Assembly (NCBI RefSeq): GCF_014842915.1
Contig: NZ_JACYXI010000005.1
Location: 124,001-188,000, forward strand
Source of the DNA: Roseibium litorale
GTDB lineage: Bacteria > Pseudomonadota > Alphaproteobacteria > Rhizobiales > Stappiaceae
Direction of reading: 5' to 3'
Length of the DNA: 64,000 bases
In this document: positions 7,763 to 17,291 of the stretch, in pieces
Position numbering within the stretch: position 1 is the first letter of the stretch
Layout: every line of letters starts with the position of its first letter
Made by a program: the position numbers and the translations under genes
The notes under the pieces: model-generated
The model's input: only the letters and a program-made list of their open reading frames with translations
The model's database searches: none
What the model was told of the DNA's origin: nothing

Positions 7763-9397
7763 TCAGACGCTCACCACGCCTTCCTTGTCCACGGCCTCCA
7801 GCCGGAAGGCAGCCGCCATCAGGGCCTTGGTGTAGTCGGTCTTCGGGTTCCCGAAGATCTCCTCAGATCGGCCTGCTTCCACCACTTTGCCATTCCGCAT
7901 GACAACCACATCGTTCGCCAGCGCCCGCACGACCTTGAGATCGTGGGAGATGAACAGATAAGCAAGCCCGTGCTTCTGCTGGAGATCCCGCAAAAGATCC
8001 ACCACCTGGGCCTGAACGCTCATGTCGAGCGCCGAGGTCGGCTCATCGAGCATGACGAATTTCGGCTCCAGCACCATGGCGCGGGCAATGGAAATGCGCT
8101 GGCGCTGACCGCCTGAGAACTCATGCGGATAGCGGAAGCGGGTCGAGGAATCGAGCCCGACTTCCTCCAAGGCTTTTGCCACCTTGGCATCACGCTCTTC
8201 GGCGCTCAGGCGCGGAAAATGAACCTGAAGTCCTTCGCCGACAATATCGGCGACCGACATGCGCGGGCTCAGTGCCCCAAAGGGATCCTGGAAGACGATC
8301 TGCATGTCCCGGCGCAGCGGACGCATATCCTTCCAGCTGCGGGACTGAATCTCATCCCCCCGGAAGGCGATCCGGCCAGTGGAGGAAATCATGCGCAGGA
8401 TCGCCAGCCCGAGTGTGGTCTTGCCCGATCCGCTTTCCCCGACGATACCGAGTGTCTGCCCTTCCCGGACCTTGATGCCGATGCCGTCGACGGCCTTGAC
8501 GTGATCCACGGTCTTGCGGAGGAAGCCCCGTTTGATCGGGAACCAGACTTTCAGATCGTCCGCCTGAACCACGACAGGCTTGCTGTCGTCGTGGGCCGGC
8601 GGGTTTCCCTTGGGTTCCGCGGCCAGAAGATGGCGCGTGTAGGGATGCTGAGGATTTTCGAAAATATCGGCAACCGGCCCGTGCTCCACGATCTTGCCGC
8701 CGGTCATGACACAGACCCTGTCCGCAAATCTCCGGACAATCCCGAGATCATGGGTGATGAAAAGCATGGCGAGGCCCTTGGCCTCCTTCAGATCCTTCAG
8801 CAGCTTCAGGATCTGGGCCTGCACTGTGACATCGAGCGCAGTCGTCGGTTCGTCGGCGATCAGCATGTCCGGCTCGTTGGCCAGCGCCATGGCGATCATC
8901 ACTCGCTGGCGCTGTCCGCCGGAGAGCTGATGCGGATAGGAAGAAAGCCGTGTTTCAGGGTCCCGGATACCGACCTGGGTGAGCAGTTCCAGGACCCGGT
9001 TCCGCGCCTGGGTATCGCCCATGCCCCGGTGCACCTTCAACACCTCGGCAATCTGCCGCTCGACAGTGTGGAGCGGGTTCAGCGAGGTCATCGGCTCCTG
9101 AAAGATCATCGAGATCTCGTTGCCGCGCACCTTCCTGAGAGCAGGTTCGGATGCCGAAAGCAGGTCCTCCCCCTTGAACAGGATCCGGCCTGAAGGGTGA
9201 GACGCCGCCGGGTACGGCAGCAGCTTCAGCACCGACAGGGCCGACACGGACTTGCCCGATCCGCTCTCGCCGACAAGCGCAACGGTCTCGCCCTTATTGA
9301 TCGTGAAGGAAATGCCATCGACCGCAAGGCTCGTCCGCTCACCCTGGGAAAAGGCGACGGAAAGGTTCTGAACATTAAGGAGCGGGGTGTCGTTCAT
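7763..9397 (-). CDS. yejF: Peptide ABC transporter, fused double ATPase subunit
   Basis: Energises the YejABEF-type oligopeptide importer, which in enterobacteria takes up microcin C and antimicrobial peptides. 544 residues with two complete ABC domains: Walker A GESGSGKS at 43-50 and GESGSGKT at 321-328, signature LSGGQRQR at 159-166 and FSGGQRQR in the second half. This two-in-one arrangement is typical of YejF. It is the last gene of the operon on the minus strand, 14 bases after the PIN-domain gene that separates it from the permeases. It is convergent with the patatin gene, with only 20 bases between stops. Confidence 0.93.
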   Translation of the reverse strand: MNDTPLLNVQNLSVAFSQGERTSLAVDGISFTINKGETVALVGESGSGKSVSALSVLKLLPYPAASHPSGRILFKGEDLLSASEPALRKVRGNEISMIFQEPMTSLNPLHTVERQIAEVLKVHRGMGDTQARNRVLELLTQVGIRDPETRLSSYPHQLSGGQRQRVMIAMALANEPDMLIADEPTTALDVTVQAQILKLLKDLKEAKGLAMLFITHDLGIVRRFADRVCVMTGGKIVEHGPVADIFENPQHPYTRHLLAAEPKGNPPAHDDSKPVVVQADDLKVWFPIKRGFLRKTVDHVKAVDGIGIKVREGQTLGIVGESGSGKTTLGLAILRMISSTGRIAFRGDEIQSRSWKDMRPLRRDMQIVFQDPFGALSPRMSVADIVGEGLQVHFPRLSAEERDAKVAKALEEVGLDSSTRFRYPHEFSGGQRQRISIARAMVLEPKFVMLDEPTSALDMSVQAQVVDLLRDLQQKHGLAYLFISHDLKVVRALANDVVVMRNGKVVEAGRSEEIFGNPKTDYTKALMAAAFRLEAVDKEGVVSV

Positions 9398-9411
9398 TTG
9401 GGGTATTGCTC

Positions 9412-9861
9412 CTATGAAAGGCCGAAAGGGGGCGTTCCTATCAGCCCGAGCTTTTTAAGCGGTGCGGGCACCTCAATCCGGCGGTCGTCCGAAACGAAGT
9501 GGTCTGCCTTGACGCGAATGGCTGTTGCTAGATGCAGACGATCCGGTAGCCGGACTTTCGCAGACTGAATCTCGGCCAGATCGGCGGCGGTATACATATC
9601 TTCCCGCAGAAGCGGCGTCAGTTCGACGAGTTTTCTAAACACCATCAGCTCCAGATACTGCCGTTTCAAGGCAGGTTCCTGTTGACGACGATCTCCCTTG
9701 GGCGTCAACACCTCGGCAAGAGCCAGTTCACTTGTCACAGCGCGAAGACTGCCATCTTCGATCCCATAGAACAGACGCCGGGCGTTTTCTGCGCGCTCAT
9801 CTCCAACCTCGCCTTGCAGCGCCAAGATAAAAACATTCGTGTCCAGATAGAGGAGTGTCAT
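9412..9861 (-). CDS. PIN-domain protein, VapC-like putative RNase toxin
   Basis: 149 residues. The acidic residues expected of a PIN active site are visible: D7 in LYLDTN, E50 in SELALAEVL, D107 in LPDRLHLATA, and D125/D126 near VSDDRRI. PIN toxins cleave RNA with Mg2+ or Mn2+. The gene starts 3 bases after the stop of a small upstream gene that looks like its antitoxin, the usual VapBC spacing. The pair sits between yejE and yejF in the same orientation, an odd place for a toxin-antitoxin module. Confidence 0.85.
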   Translation of the reverse strand: MTLLYLDTNVFILALQGEVGDERAENARRLFYGIEDGSLRAVTSELALAEVLTPKGDRRQQEPALKRQYLELMVFRKLVELTPLLREDMYTAADLAEIQSAKVRLPDRLHLATAIRVKADHFVSDDRRIEVPAPLKKLGLIGTPPFGLS

Positions 9862-9864
9862 GAG

Positions 9865-10101
9865 CTAGTTCGAAGACCAAGAATCGCGCTGCATTCGGCT
9901 TTCCCGCTCAATATCTTCGGCGGACTTGCGCAAATCATTCGGAACCGAAGCGAAAAGTTCCCTAAGACCGCCTTGTTGAGCGTCGCGATCCGCGTCGGCC
10001 GTCTCCAGTGTCACCTTGACCATCGTGCCGTCAGGAATACCCGCGCGCAAGTCTGCGGGCAGCTTCTCTGCCGGATACTGCCGGATAACGACCTTGTTCA
10101 T
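9865..10101 (-). CDS. Putative antitoxin partner of the PIN-domain protein
   Basis: 78 residues, strongly charged: beta-like N-terminus MNKVVIRQYPAEKLPADLRA, then an acidic helix-prone C-terminal part (LRKSAEDIERESRMQRD) of the kind that wraps a PIN toxin. The start at 10101 is chosen because AAGGAG lies 7 bases upstream; a longer frame to 10137 would overlap the yejE stop and has no such site. I do not recognise a named antitoxin family. The assignment rests on size, composition and position just before the PIN gene. Confidence 0.65.
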   Translation of the reverse strand: MNKVVIRQYPAEKLPADLRAGIPDGTMVKVTLETADADRDAQQGGLRELFASVPNDLRKSAEDIERESRMQRDSWSSN

Positions 10102-10133
10102 CAGAAGCTCCTTCAGCTCACGGCCACATTCTA

Positions 10134-11276
10134 TCACGAATAGCTCTTGCGCGGATCGAAGGCGTCGCGGACGGCTTCGCCGATGAAGATGAGCAGGCTC
10201 AACATCAAGGAAATGACTATGAAGCCGGTGATCCCCAGCCAGGGGGCTTGAAGGTTGTTCTTGCCCTGCGCCAGAAGCTCACCCAGCGAGGGCGAGCCCG
10301 GGGGCAGGCCAAAGCCCAGAAAGTCGAGCGCGGTCAGTGTGGACAGGGAGCCGTTCAGGATGAAGGGCATGAAGGTCAGCGTCGCCACCATGGCGTTGGG
10401 CAGCAGGTGCCGCCACATGATCACCCTGTTGGAAACACCAAGCGCCTTGGCCGCCGCGATATATTCGAAGTTACGGCCACGCAGGAACTCCGCCCGCACG
10501 ACCCCGACAAGCGCCACCCATGAGAAGGCCAAGAGAATGCTGAACAGCACCCAGAATCCGGGCGTCAGCACAGAGGAGACAATCAGGATCAGGTAAAGCG
10601 TCGGCATGGCGGTCCAGATCTCGATGAACCGCTGGAACAGAAGGTCCGCCCAGCCGCCGTAATAGCCCTGCACAGCACCTGCCGCGATGCCGATAACTGA
10701 TGAAGCGATCGTCATGGCCAGACCGAAGAGCACGGAGAGGCGGAAGCCATAGACAAGACGTGCCACAACGTCCCGGCCCTGGTCATCAGTGCCGAGCCAG
10801 TTCCAGTTGCCGACAACGCAATTCGGATCGTTGACCCCTTCTGGATACCGGGAGCACCGCTGCTCCTTGTCCATCATCCACGATGGCGGCGCGGGGGCTG
10901 GAACCGGGATCTCGTTGTTCACGGTGCGGTAGGAGTAGCGGATCAGCGGCCAGATCATCCAGCCATTGGCGTTGATCTCTTCCTGGATGAACGGATCACG
11001 ATAGTCCGTCACGGCGAGAAAACCGCCGAACTTCTCCTCCGGATAATCCACCAGTACCGGTGTCAGCAGTTCCCCCTTGTAGGAAACCAGCAGAGGCTTG
11101 TCGTTGGTAAAAAGCTCAGCAAAGAGCGTAAGCAGGAACAGAACCAGGAAGATCCAGAAAGACCAGTAGCCGCGCCTGTTGGCCTTGAAATTGGCAAGGC
11201 GGCGCTGATTGATCGGAGAAAGGCGGCGCTTGGCGGGCACAGCTGTTCCCGAGCCCATGGATGTGGTGCTGTCCAT
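10134..11276 (-). CDS. yejE: Peptide ABC transporter permease
   Basis: 380-residue inner-membrane permease of the Yej/Opp class. An N-terminal membrane segment (WSFWIFLVLFLLTLFAEL, about 38-55) is followed by a long periplasmic loop and a C-terminal BPD_transp_1 core with the EAA-type loop EYIAAAKALGVSNRVIMWRH. The loop segment GTDDQGRDVVARLVYGFRLS is characteristic of OppC-class permeases. It begins 2 bases after the yejB stop, indicating cotranscription and coupled translation. Confidence 0.94.
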   Translation of the reverse strand: MDSTTSMGSGTAVPAKRRLSPINQRRLANFKANRRGYWSFWIFLVLFLLTLFAELFTNDKPLLVSYKGELLTPVLVDYPEEKFGGFLAVTDYRDPFIQEEINANGWMIWPLIRYSYRTVNNEIPVPAPAPPSWMMDKEQRCSRYPEGVNDPNCVVGNWNWLGTDDQGRDVVARLVYGFRLSVLFGLAMTIASSVIGIAAGAVQGYYGGWADLLFQRFIEIWTAMPTLYLILIVSSVLTPGFWVLFSILLAFSWVALVGVVRAEFLRGRNFEYIAAAKALGVSNRVIMWRHLLPNAMVATLTFMPFILNGSLSTLTALDFLGFGLPPGSPSLGELLAQGKNNLQAPWLGITGFIVISLMLSLLIFIGEAVRDAFDPRKSYS

Positions 11277-11278
11277 GA

Positions 11279-12403
11279 TCAGACCTCCCGGCTTTCAAAG
11301 TCGATCCGTGGATCGATCCAGGTGTAGGTCAGGTCCGAAAGAAGGTTCACCAGCAGGCCCATGAGCGAGAAGATGTAGAGGGTTGCAAACACGACCGCAT
11401 AGTCACGGTTGATGACGGACTCAAAGCCAAGAAGCCCGAGACCATCCAGAGAGAAGATCGTCTCGATCAAGAGCGATCCGGCAAAGAAGGACGAGATGAA
11501 GGCTCCGGGAAAACCCGCGACGACGATCAGCATCGCGTTACGGAAGACGTGGCCGTAGAGCACCTTGCGCTCGCTCAAGCCCTTGGCCCGGGCCGTCACC
11601 ACATATTGCTTCCGGATTTCGTCCAGAAACGAGTTCTTGGTCAGCAGCGTGGTGGTGGCGAAGGCCGACAGCACCATGGCGGTCAACGGCAGGGTCAGGT
11701 GCCAGAAATAGTCCAGGATCCGGGCAGGCCAGGACAGAGACTCCCAGTTTTCCGAGGTCAGTCCACGCAGCGGGAACCAGTCCCAGAACGAGCCACCCGC
11801 AAACAGAACGATCAGGAGAATGGCAAACAGAAAGCTCGGGATCGCATAGGCGACGATGATGACACCCGAACTCCAGATGTCGAATCTCGATCCGTCCGAT
11901 ACGGCCTTGCGGATGCCGAGCGGGATAGAGATCAAATAGGAAATCAGCGTCATCCAGAGACCCAGCGAAATGGACACCGGCATTTTTTCGCCAATCAGAT
12001 CAATGATGCTGACATCCCGGAAGTAGCTGTTGCCAAAATCGAACCGCGCATAGTTCCACAGCATCGACAGGAAACGCTCCACTGGAGGCTTGTCGAAGCC
12101 GAACTGCTTCTCAAGCTGGTGGATGAATTCGGGATCAAGCCCCTGGGCGCCCCGGTACTTGCTGGTGATACTGTCGGAACCGGTTCCCAGCCCCTGCGTT
12201 TCAGCACCGCTGCCGCCACCGCCGAAATCGCCACCGCCGCCGCTGATGCGGGCCGTCGCGGAGACGTCATTGCCCGACAGCTGGGCGATCACCCGCTCGA
12301 CCGGTCCGCCGGGCGCGAACTGGATGACGAAGAAATTGATCGCCATGATCCCGACCAGCGTGGGGATCATCAGGAGCAGACGGCGGAGAATATAGGCGCC
12401 CAT
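11279..12403 (-). CDS. yejB: Peptide ABC transporter permease
   Basis: 374-residue partner permease. It begins [19 protein letters not shown], closely like E. coli YejB, and keeps the glycine-rich periplasmic insert after the first membrane segment (residues about 50-70) and the cytoplasmic ATPase-contact loop [20 protein letters not shown]. It ends with [10 protein letters not shown], again YejB-like. Forms the translocation channel with YejE. Lies 38 bases after the second solute-binding protein gene. Confidence 0.95.
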   Translation of the reverse strand: MGAYILRRLLLMIPTLVGIMAINFFVIQFAPGGPVERVIAQLSGNDVSATARISGGGGDFGGGGSGAETQGLGTGSDSITSKYRGAQGLDPEFIHQLEKQFGFDKPPVERFLSMLWNYARFDFGNSYFRDVSIIDLIGEKMPVSISLGLWMTLISYLISIPLGIRKAVSDGSRFDIWSSGVIIVAYAIPSFLFAILLIVLFAGGSFWDWFPLRGLTSENWESLSWPARILDYFWHLTLPLTAMVLSAFATTTLLTKNSFLDEIRKQYVVTARAKGLSERKVLYGHVFRNAMLIVVAGFPGAFISSFFAGSLLIETIFSLDGLGLLGFESVINRDYAVVFATLYIFSLMGLLVNLLSDLTYTWIDPRIDFESREV

Positions 12404-12441
12404 TGTACTGTTCTATTGCCTTTCTATCGCCCCGTATCAGA

Positions 12442-14310
12442 TCAACCGGCCTTGCCGATCTTTTCCGCTTTGGCCTGATCGAACCACCAGGTGGACTCGA
12501 CCGGGAAATCATAATGTGGCGGCTTATCCGGATAGCCGAACATGTCCCAGATGGCGACCGTATGAACCGGCTTATACCACTGCGGAATCCAGTAGTGCCC
12601 GGATCTCAGAACCCGGTCGAGGGCATGGGCTGCGGTGTTCATCTCCTCGCGGCTCTTCGCGGAGACGGCCTTGTCCACTAGTTCATCGACGACGGGATCG
12701 GAAATTCCGGCGAGATTCAGGCTGCCCTTCCTGTTCGCCGCGCTCGAGACCCACAGTTCCCGGCTGGCGTCGTCCAAAGTAGCCGTCAATGAAAAGCGCC
12801 GCCCGGTGATATCGAAATCGAAGTCGTTCAGCCTCGACTGGAACTGAGCCGGATCCACGACCCTGAAGGCCGCCTCGATACCGAGAAGCTTCAGATTGTT
12901 GATGAAGGGAAGAACGATCCGCTCGAAGGAAGGGGCATCGCTTAGGATCTCCATCGTAAATGGCTTGCCGTCAGGGTCCAGAAGTCCCGAACCTTGCCTT
13001 TTGCAGCCTGCCTCCTGAAGCAGTTGCGAGGCCTGGCGCAAGAGTTTCCGGTCTGAGCCGCTGCCATCGGAGACAGGTTGCAGGATTGCCTCACCAAAGA
13101 CCTCGTCCGGCACCTTGCCGCGGAAAGGTTCCAGCAGCGCCAGCTCCTCAGGACCGGGCAGACCAGCCGCCATCATTTCAGAATTCTGGAAATAGGACTG
13201 GGTTCGTGTGTAGAGCCCGTAGAACAAGGAGCGGTTGGACCATTCGAAGTCCAGCGCCAAACCGATTGCCTTGCGGATGCGCGGATCGGAGAACCGCGCC
13301 CGCCGGGTGTTGAAGAACCATCCCTGGGCACCGGACGGGCGGTTGTCGGGGAATTCCTTCCGCACGACACGTCCGTCCTCGACAGCCGGGAAGTTATACT
13401 CGGTCGCCCAGATCTTGGAGCTGAACTCTTCCTGGAAGGTGATGTTGCCTTTCTTGAAGGCTTCAAACGCCACCTGGTGATCGCGGAAAAACTCGATGCG
13501 GATCACATCAAAGTTGTTGTGACCGCGCACCGTGGGCAAATCATTGGCCCAATAGTCCTTCACCCGCTCATATTCGACGAAACGGCCTACCTCATGCTTG
13601 CCCACCTTATAAGGGCCAGAGGACAAAGGCGGCGTCAGCGTCGATTGCTTGAAGTCATAGGCGGTGTAATAGCGCTTGGACAGAACCGGCAGGCTGGATG
13701 CGATAAACATCGGCAGCTGCTTGCTGTGTTTGCCGCTCAGATAGATGGCAACCTGCGTCTCGCTCACAGCCTCTGCGGACTTGAACTGGGTGATGGCTTG
13801 GGTGATCTGCGGGTGCCCGTCCGCCTTCAGGGTGTTGAAGCTGAAGGCCACGTCTTCCGCCGTCAGCTTGGACCCGTCGTGAAAACGGGCTTCTGGACGC
13901 AAGTTGAAGATATAGGTGTTGCCGCCATCCGCGATCTCGATGCTCTCGGCAACCAGCCCATAGATCGCATCCGGTTCGTCCAGAGCCCGCACCATGAGCG
14001 TGTCAAAGCACATCTCCATTCGTGGTGGCGCATCGCCCTTCAACACGAAGGTGTTGAAGGTGTTGAAGGTCTGCGGGTTTTGATTAAAGCCCCAGGATGG
14101 GGGCCGGAAGGTCAACTTTCCGCCCTTCGGGGCCGCCGGATTGACATAGTCGAAATGCTGGAATGCTGCGGGATACTTCAGTTCCCCGAAAACCGACAGA
14201 CCATGAAGAGGCCCGGCGGCAAACAGCTGGCGCGGCAAGGCAACCGAGGCAAGCGCCGCGGCAGAACCGAGAAGAACCTGACGGCGGCTGGCGCGGAAAG
14301 ATCCTATCAT
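12442..14310 (-). CDS. Peptide ABC transporter substrate-binding protein (second copy), Tat-type signal
   Basis: 622-residue SBP_bac_5 protein, a YejA-like peptide binder. The N-terminus carries SRRQVLLG followed by a moderately hydrophobic stretch and LFAAG, which resembles a twin-arginine signal, so export in folded form is likely. The family landmark HFDYVNPAAPKGG follows the signal. Its ATG at 14310 overlaps the stop of the upstream binding-protein gene by 4 bases (ATGA), so the two are translationally coupled. Both may feed the same YejBEF core with different peptide ranges; ligands are unknown. Confidence 0.9.
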   Translation of the reverse strand: MIGSFRASRRQVLLGSAAALASVALPRQLFAAGPLHGLSVFGELKYPAAFQHFDYVNPAAPKGGKLTFRPPSWGFNQNPQTFNTFNTFVLKGDAPPRMEMCFDTLMVRALDEPDAIYGLVAESIEIADGGNTYIFNLRPEARFHDGSKLTAEDVAFSFNTLKADGHPQITQAITQFKSAEAVSETQVAIYLSGKHSKQLPMFIASSLPVLSKRYYTAYDFKQSTLTPPLSSGPYKVGKHEVGRFVEYERVKDYWANDLPTVRGHNNFDVIRIEFFRDHQVAFEAFKKGNITFQEEFSSKIWATEYNFPAVEDGRVVRKEFPDNRPSGAQGWFFNTRRARFSDPRIRKAIGLALDFEWSNRSLFYGLYTRTQSYFQNSEMMAAGLPGPEELALLEPFRGKVPDEVFGEAILQPVSDGSGSDRKLLRQASQLLQEAGCKRQGSGLLDPDGKPFTMEILSDAPSFERIVLPFINNLKLLGIEAAFRVVDPAQFQSRLNDFDFDITGRRFSLTATLDDASRELWVSSAANRKGSLNLAGISDPVVDELVDKAVSAKSREEMNTAAHALDRVLRSGHYWIPQWYKPVHTVAIWDMFGYPDKPPHYDFPVESTWWFDQAKAEKIGKAG

Positions 14311-16187
14311 TTCGCAACTCCCGTCTTCGCAGCCTTGTCCTTGTCGTACCACCAGATGGTCGGAAAGCCGTGCGTGTACTCAGGGATGTCGTCCGGATGA
14401 CCGAACCGGTCCCAGCGGGCCGTGCGGTCGACGTCCAGGTACCACTGCGGAATGACGAAGTTATGAGCCAAGAGAACCCGGTCAAGTGCATGGGTCGCCG
14501 CCACGAGCGTTTCACGGTCCTTGGCGTAGACCACCTTGTCGATCAGGGCATCGACGCCCGGATCCTTGATACCGGCATAGTTCTGCGATTGCTCCTGATC
14601 AGCGGAGACCGATCCCCAGTAGCTGCGTTGCTCATTACCCGGCGACAGAGACTCCGGCCATCCGATGGTGATCATGTCATAGTCGCGGGAGCGGACCCGG
14701 TTGATATATTGCGGTGTGTCCAGAACCCGGTAGGTCAGGTCAATACCGATCAGCTTCAGATTGTTCGCGAAGGGCAGAACATAGCGCTCTGAATTCGGAT
14801 CCGCCGCGATATATTCGATCTGGAAAGGCTCACCGGTCTTCTCGTTCACCAGCTTGCCATTCTTCAGCTCGTAGCCAGCCGCGGTCAGCAGCTTTAGCGC
14901 TTCCCGCAAGTTGGAGCGCTGTTTTTGCGGATCTCCGCCCACCGGGTTGGTATATTCCGTGGTGAAGACCTCCGGCGGCACCAAGTCGCGCACGCTTTCC
15001 AGAATTTCCAGTTCCTGGCCCTTCGGCAAACCAGAGGAGGCAAGCTCGGTTCCAGCGAAGTAGGAGTTGATCCGCTTGTACTGACCGAAGAAAATCGTCC
15101 GGTTAGCGCTTTCGAAGTCGAAGGCATAGTTCAACGCCCGACGGACACGCGGATCCTTGAATTTCTCCCGGCGCTGGTTCGGCACGAACGCCTGCATGAT
15201 CCCGGAACCATGATCGGGGAATTCCTCCAGGATCACGCGCCCTTCCTTGACAGCTGGCGTATCGTAGCCGGTCGCCCAGTTCTTGGCGGAGTTCTCGGCC
15301 CGGAAATCATACTGATCGCCCTTGAAAGCTTCGAGAAGCACCGTGCTGTCACGGAAGGCGTCGTAGCGGATCTCATCGAAGTTGTTTGTACCAACACGGA
15401 TCGGAAGGTCTGCCCCCCAATAGTCCTTCACCCGCTCATACGTGACGCGCCGGTTCGGTTCAAAGCTCTTGATCTTGTAAGGGCCTGACCCGAGCGGCGG
15501 CTCCAGGGTGGACTGTCCTATATCCCGCTTCTTGCCGTTTGCATCCGTGCCTTCCCACCAGTGTTTTGGCAGAACCAGCACCTGGCTCATGATGTGGGGC
15601 AGCTCCCGGTTGCCCGGAGCGTCAAACTCGAAATGCACCACGCCATCCGGCAGCGCCTTCGCGGACGTCACGTTGTGATAGTAAAACTTATACTGGGGGC
15701 TGAGCTCGACAGCCTTCTCGAATGACCACACCACATCATCAGCCGTCACGGGTTGTCCGTCGTGCCATTTGGCCTTCGGGTTCAAACGGTATTCGACCCA
15801 GGAGAAGTCGTCCGGATAGCGCATCGCCTCCGCAAGCGCACCGTAGCTGGCGCTGATGTCATACTGATCCAGAGCCGTTTCCATCAGAGTTTCGTAGATC
15901 AGCCCCACACCCGGGGCAACGTCGCCTTTGGGCAGAATGGGATTGAACGTATCAAACCCGCCCATCGTTGAAAGGCGGACCAGACCTCCCTTGGGCGCAT
16001 CCGGGTTCACGTAGTCGAAGTGGGTAACCTCGGGACCGTAGCGGGGTTCCCCTGTCAACGCGGTCGCATGGCGCCATTGCGGCTCTTCCGCCAGAGTGGC
16101 AGCGCTGTGACCACAGACCCCAAATCCAACGAGCAATCCGAGAAACAGGGTCGCTGCGATCGGTTTCCGCGTCCAGCCAAAAGCCAT
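14307..16187 (-). CDS. yejA: Peptide ABC transporter substrate-binding protein, YejA type
   Basis: 626-residue periplasmic binding protein, first gene of the yej operon. An ordinary Sec signal peptide (KPIAATLFLGLLVGFGVCG, about residues 8-26) precedes the mature protein with THFDYVNPDAPKGG. The start at 16187 is fixed by an ideal GGAGGTGACT site directly before the ATG; the in-frame ATG four codons upstream lacks one. Homologous along its length to the next gene, showing tandem duplication and divergence. Confidence 0.92.
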   Translation of the reverse strand: MAFGWTRKPIAATLFLGLLVGFGVCGHSAATLAEEPQWRHATALTGEPRYGPEVTHFDYVNPDAPKGGLVRLSTMGGFDTFNPILPKGDVAPGVGLIYETLMETALDQYDISASYGALAEAMRYPDDFSWVEYRLNPKAKWHDGQPVTADDVVWSFEKAVELSPQYKFYYHNVTSAKALPDGVVHFEFDAPGNRELPHIMSQVLVLPKHWWEGTDANGKKRDIGQSTLEPPLGSGPYKIKSFEPNRRVTYERVKDYWGADLPIRVGTNNFDEIRYDAFRDSTVLLEAFKGDQYDFRAENSAKNWATGYDTPAVKEGRVILEEFPDHGSGIMQAFVPNQRREKFKDPRVRRALNYAFDFESANRTIFFGQYKRINSYFAGTELASSGLPKGQELEILESVRDLVPPEVFTTEYTNPVGGDPQKQRSNLREALKLLTAAGYELKNGKLVNEKTGEPFQIEYIAADPNSERYVLPFANNLKLIGIDLTYRVLDTPQYINRVRSRDYDMITIGWPESLSPGNEQRSYWGSVSADQEQSQNYAGIKDPGVDALIDKVVYAKDRETLVAATHALDRVLLAHNFVIPQWYLDVDRTARWDRFGHPDDIPEYTHGFPTIWWYDKDKAAKTGVAK

Positions 16188-16312
16188 AGTCACCTCCACG
16201 TCAGGTCAGGGCCCTGAACCGGGACTTTCCACACCGGTCCAAATCAATTGCAGAATAGTATGGGACACAGAGGTCCCCCGTCACCTGCTCAAAGCTCAGA
16301 TGACAGAAATTT

Positions 16313-16331
16313 AACCGTTCACCCAACGGTT
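16313..16331. promoter_or_regulatory. Inverted repeat upstream of the yej operon
   Basis: AACCGTT at 16313-16319 and AACGGTT at 16325-16331 form a perfect 7-bp inverted repeat with a 5-base spacer, about 125 bases before the yejA start. It lies in the 217-base stretch between the yejA start and the cytochrome c terminator. A possible operator; the binding protein is unknown. Confidence 0.4.
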
Positions 16332-16404
16332 TGCCTTCTCTGAACACGCAAAGACGTCAAAGGAAGGGTGAAACATCGGCATTTTTCAGCACATCGCATT
16401 TGCC

Positions 16405-16442
16405 CAAAAGAAAAAGGGCCGCGCCCGAAGGCACGGCCCTTT
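16405..16442 (-). terminator. Rho-independent terminator of the cytochrome c gene
   Basis: On the minus strand AAAGGGCCG and CGGCCCTTT (16434-16442 and 16413-16421) form a 9-bp stem followed by TTCTTTT. It starts about 27 bases after the stop codon at 16469. Confidence 0.85.
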
Positions 16443-16468
16443 GCTTTTTCTTGTTCCCAGCCGGCCGA

Positions 16469-17095
16469 TCAGTTGGCCGAAGGTGCCGGGGTGGCCTCGG
16501 CAGGCGCTGCCTCAGCCGGCGCCGCTTCTGCCGGCGCATCAGCAGCCGGAAGCGGAACCGGATTGTCGGACAGGGTGCGCAAGTAAGCGATGATGTCAGC
16601 ACGCTCAGCCGGCTTGCGCAGGCCTGCAAAGCCCATGGTCGTGCCCTTCACATACTCCTTCGGGGAGGTCAGGAAGTGATCCAGCTCGTCGTAGGTCCAT
16701 TCCGCATTGTCAGCGCCGAATTCGGTCATAGCGGACGAATAGGCAAAGCCCTCATGCGAACCCGGCTTGCGGCCAACAACGCCCCAGAGACCAGGACCGG
16801 CGCTGTTTGCGCCGTCGTTAGAGAATTTGTGGCAAGTGGCACACTTCTTGGCGACCTTTTCACCGGCGGCAGCGTCGGCAGATGCCAGACGGACTGCAAT
16901 CGGCTCAACAGTGGCTTCAGCAGGGGCCTCTCCTGCCCCGCCCTCGCCACCAGCGTCTGCGACTACGATTTCATAGCCAGGCTGACCGGGAGGGTTCGTA
17001 TCGAAAATAATGTCCGAAACAATGCCCACCCCCATCGTCAGGAGGAGAACCATCAGGATCGCGCCTGCGATCTTGTTCAGCGTGAAGGAATCCAT
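16469..17095 (-). CDS. Membrane-anchored class I cytochrome c (CycM/c552-like)
   Basis: 208-residue electron carrier, probably linking the bc1 complex to terminal oxidases in the periplasm. A single N-terminal membrane anchor (about 8-30), an acidic and Ala/Gly/Pro-rich linker, haem attachment motif CATCH at C85-C88-H89, and a distal ligand Met154 in GTTMGFAGL. The C-terminus ends in an imperfect AEAAP repeat tail of about 25 residues. The start at 17095 follows GGAGCCGGAGAGA; an upstream in-frame start has no comparable site. Divergent from kdsB. Confidence 0.9.
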   Translation of the reverse strand: MDSFTLNKIAGAILMVLLLTMGVGIVSDIIFDTNPPGQPGYEIVVADAGGEGGAGEAPAEATVEPIAVRLASADAAAGEKVAKKCATCHKFSNDGANSAGPGLWGVVGRKPGSHEGFAYSSAMTEFGADNAEWTYDELDHFLTSPKEYVKGTTMGFAGLRKPAERADIIAYLRTLSDNPVPLPAADAPAEAAPAEAAPAEATPAPSAN

Positions 17096-17291
17096 TCTCT
17101 CCGGCTCCAAGCTAATACGCGTCCGGGTCCGCAACGCGTGCCACGGACCCATTAAGCTTCCAGATTTTGGCCGGAACCTACAAATTTTTTGACGCCGCTG
17201 TCCATAGGTATAAAAGAGCTGCGGCTAAGACATTTGGACACAGAGGTGAAAAACCTGTGTTTTAGCCATCCTGAGGTACCGGAGAATTTCC

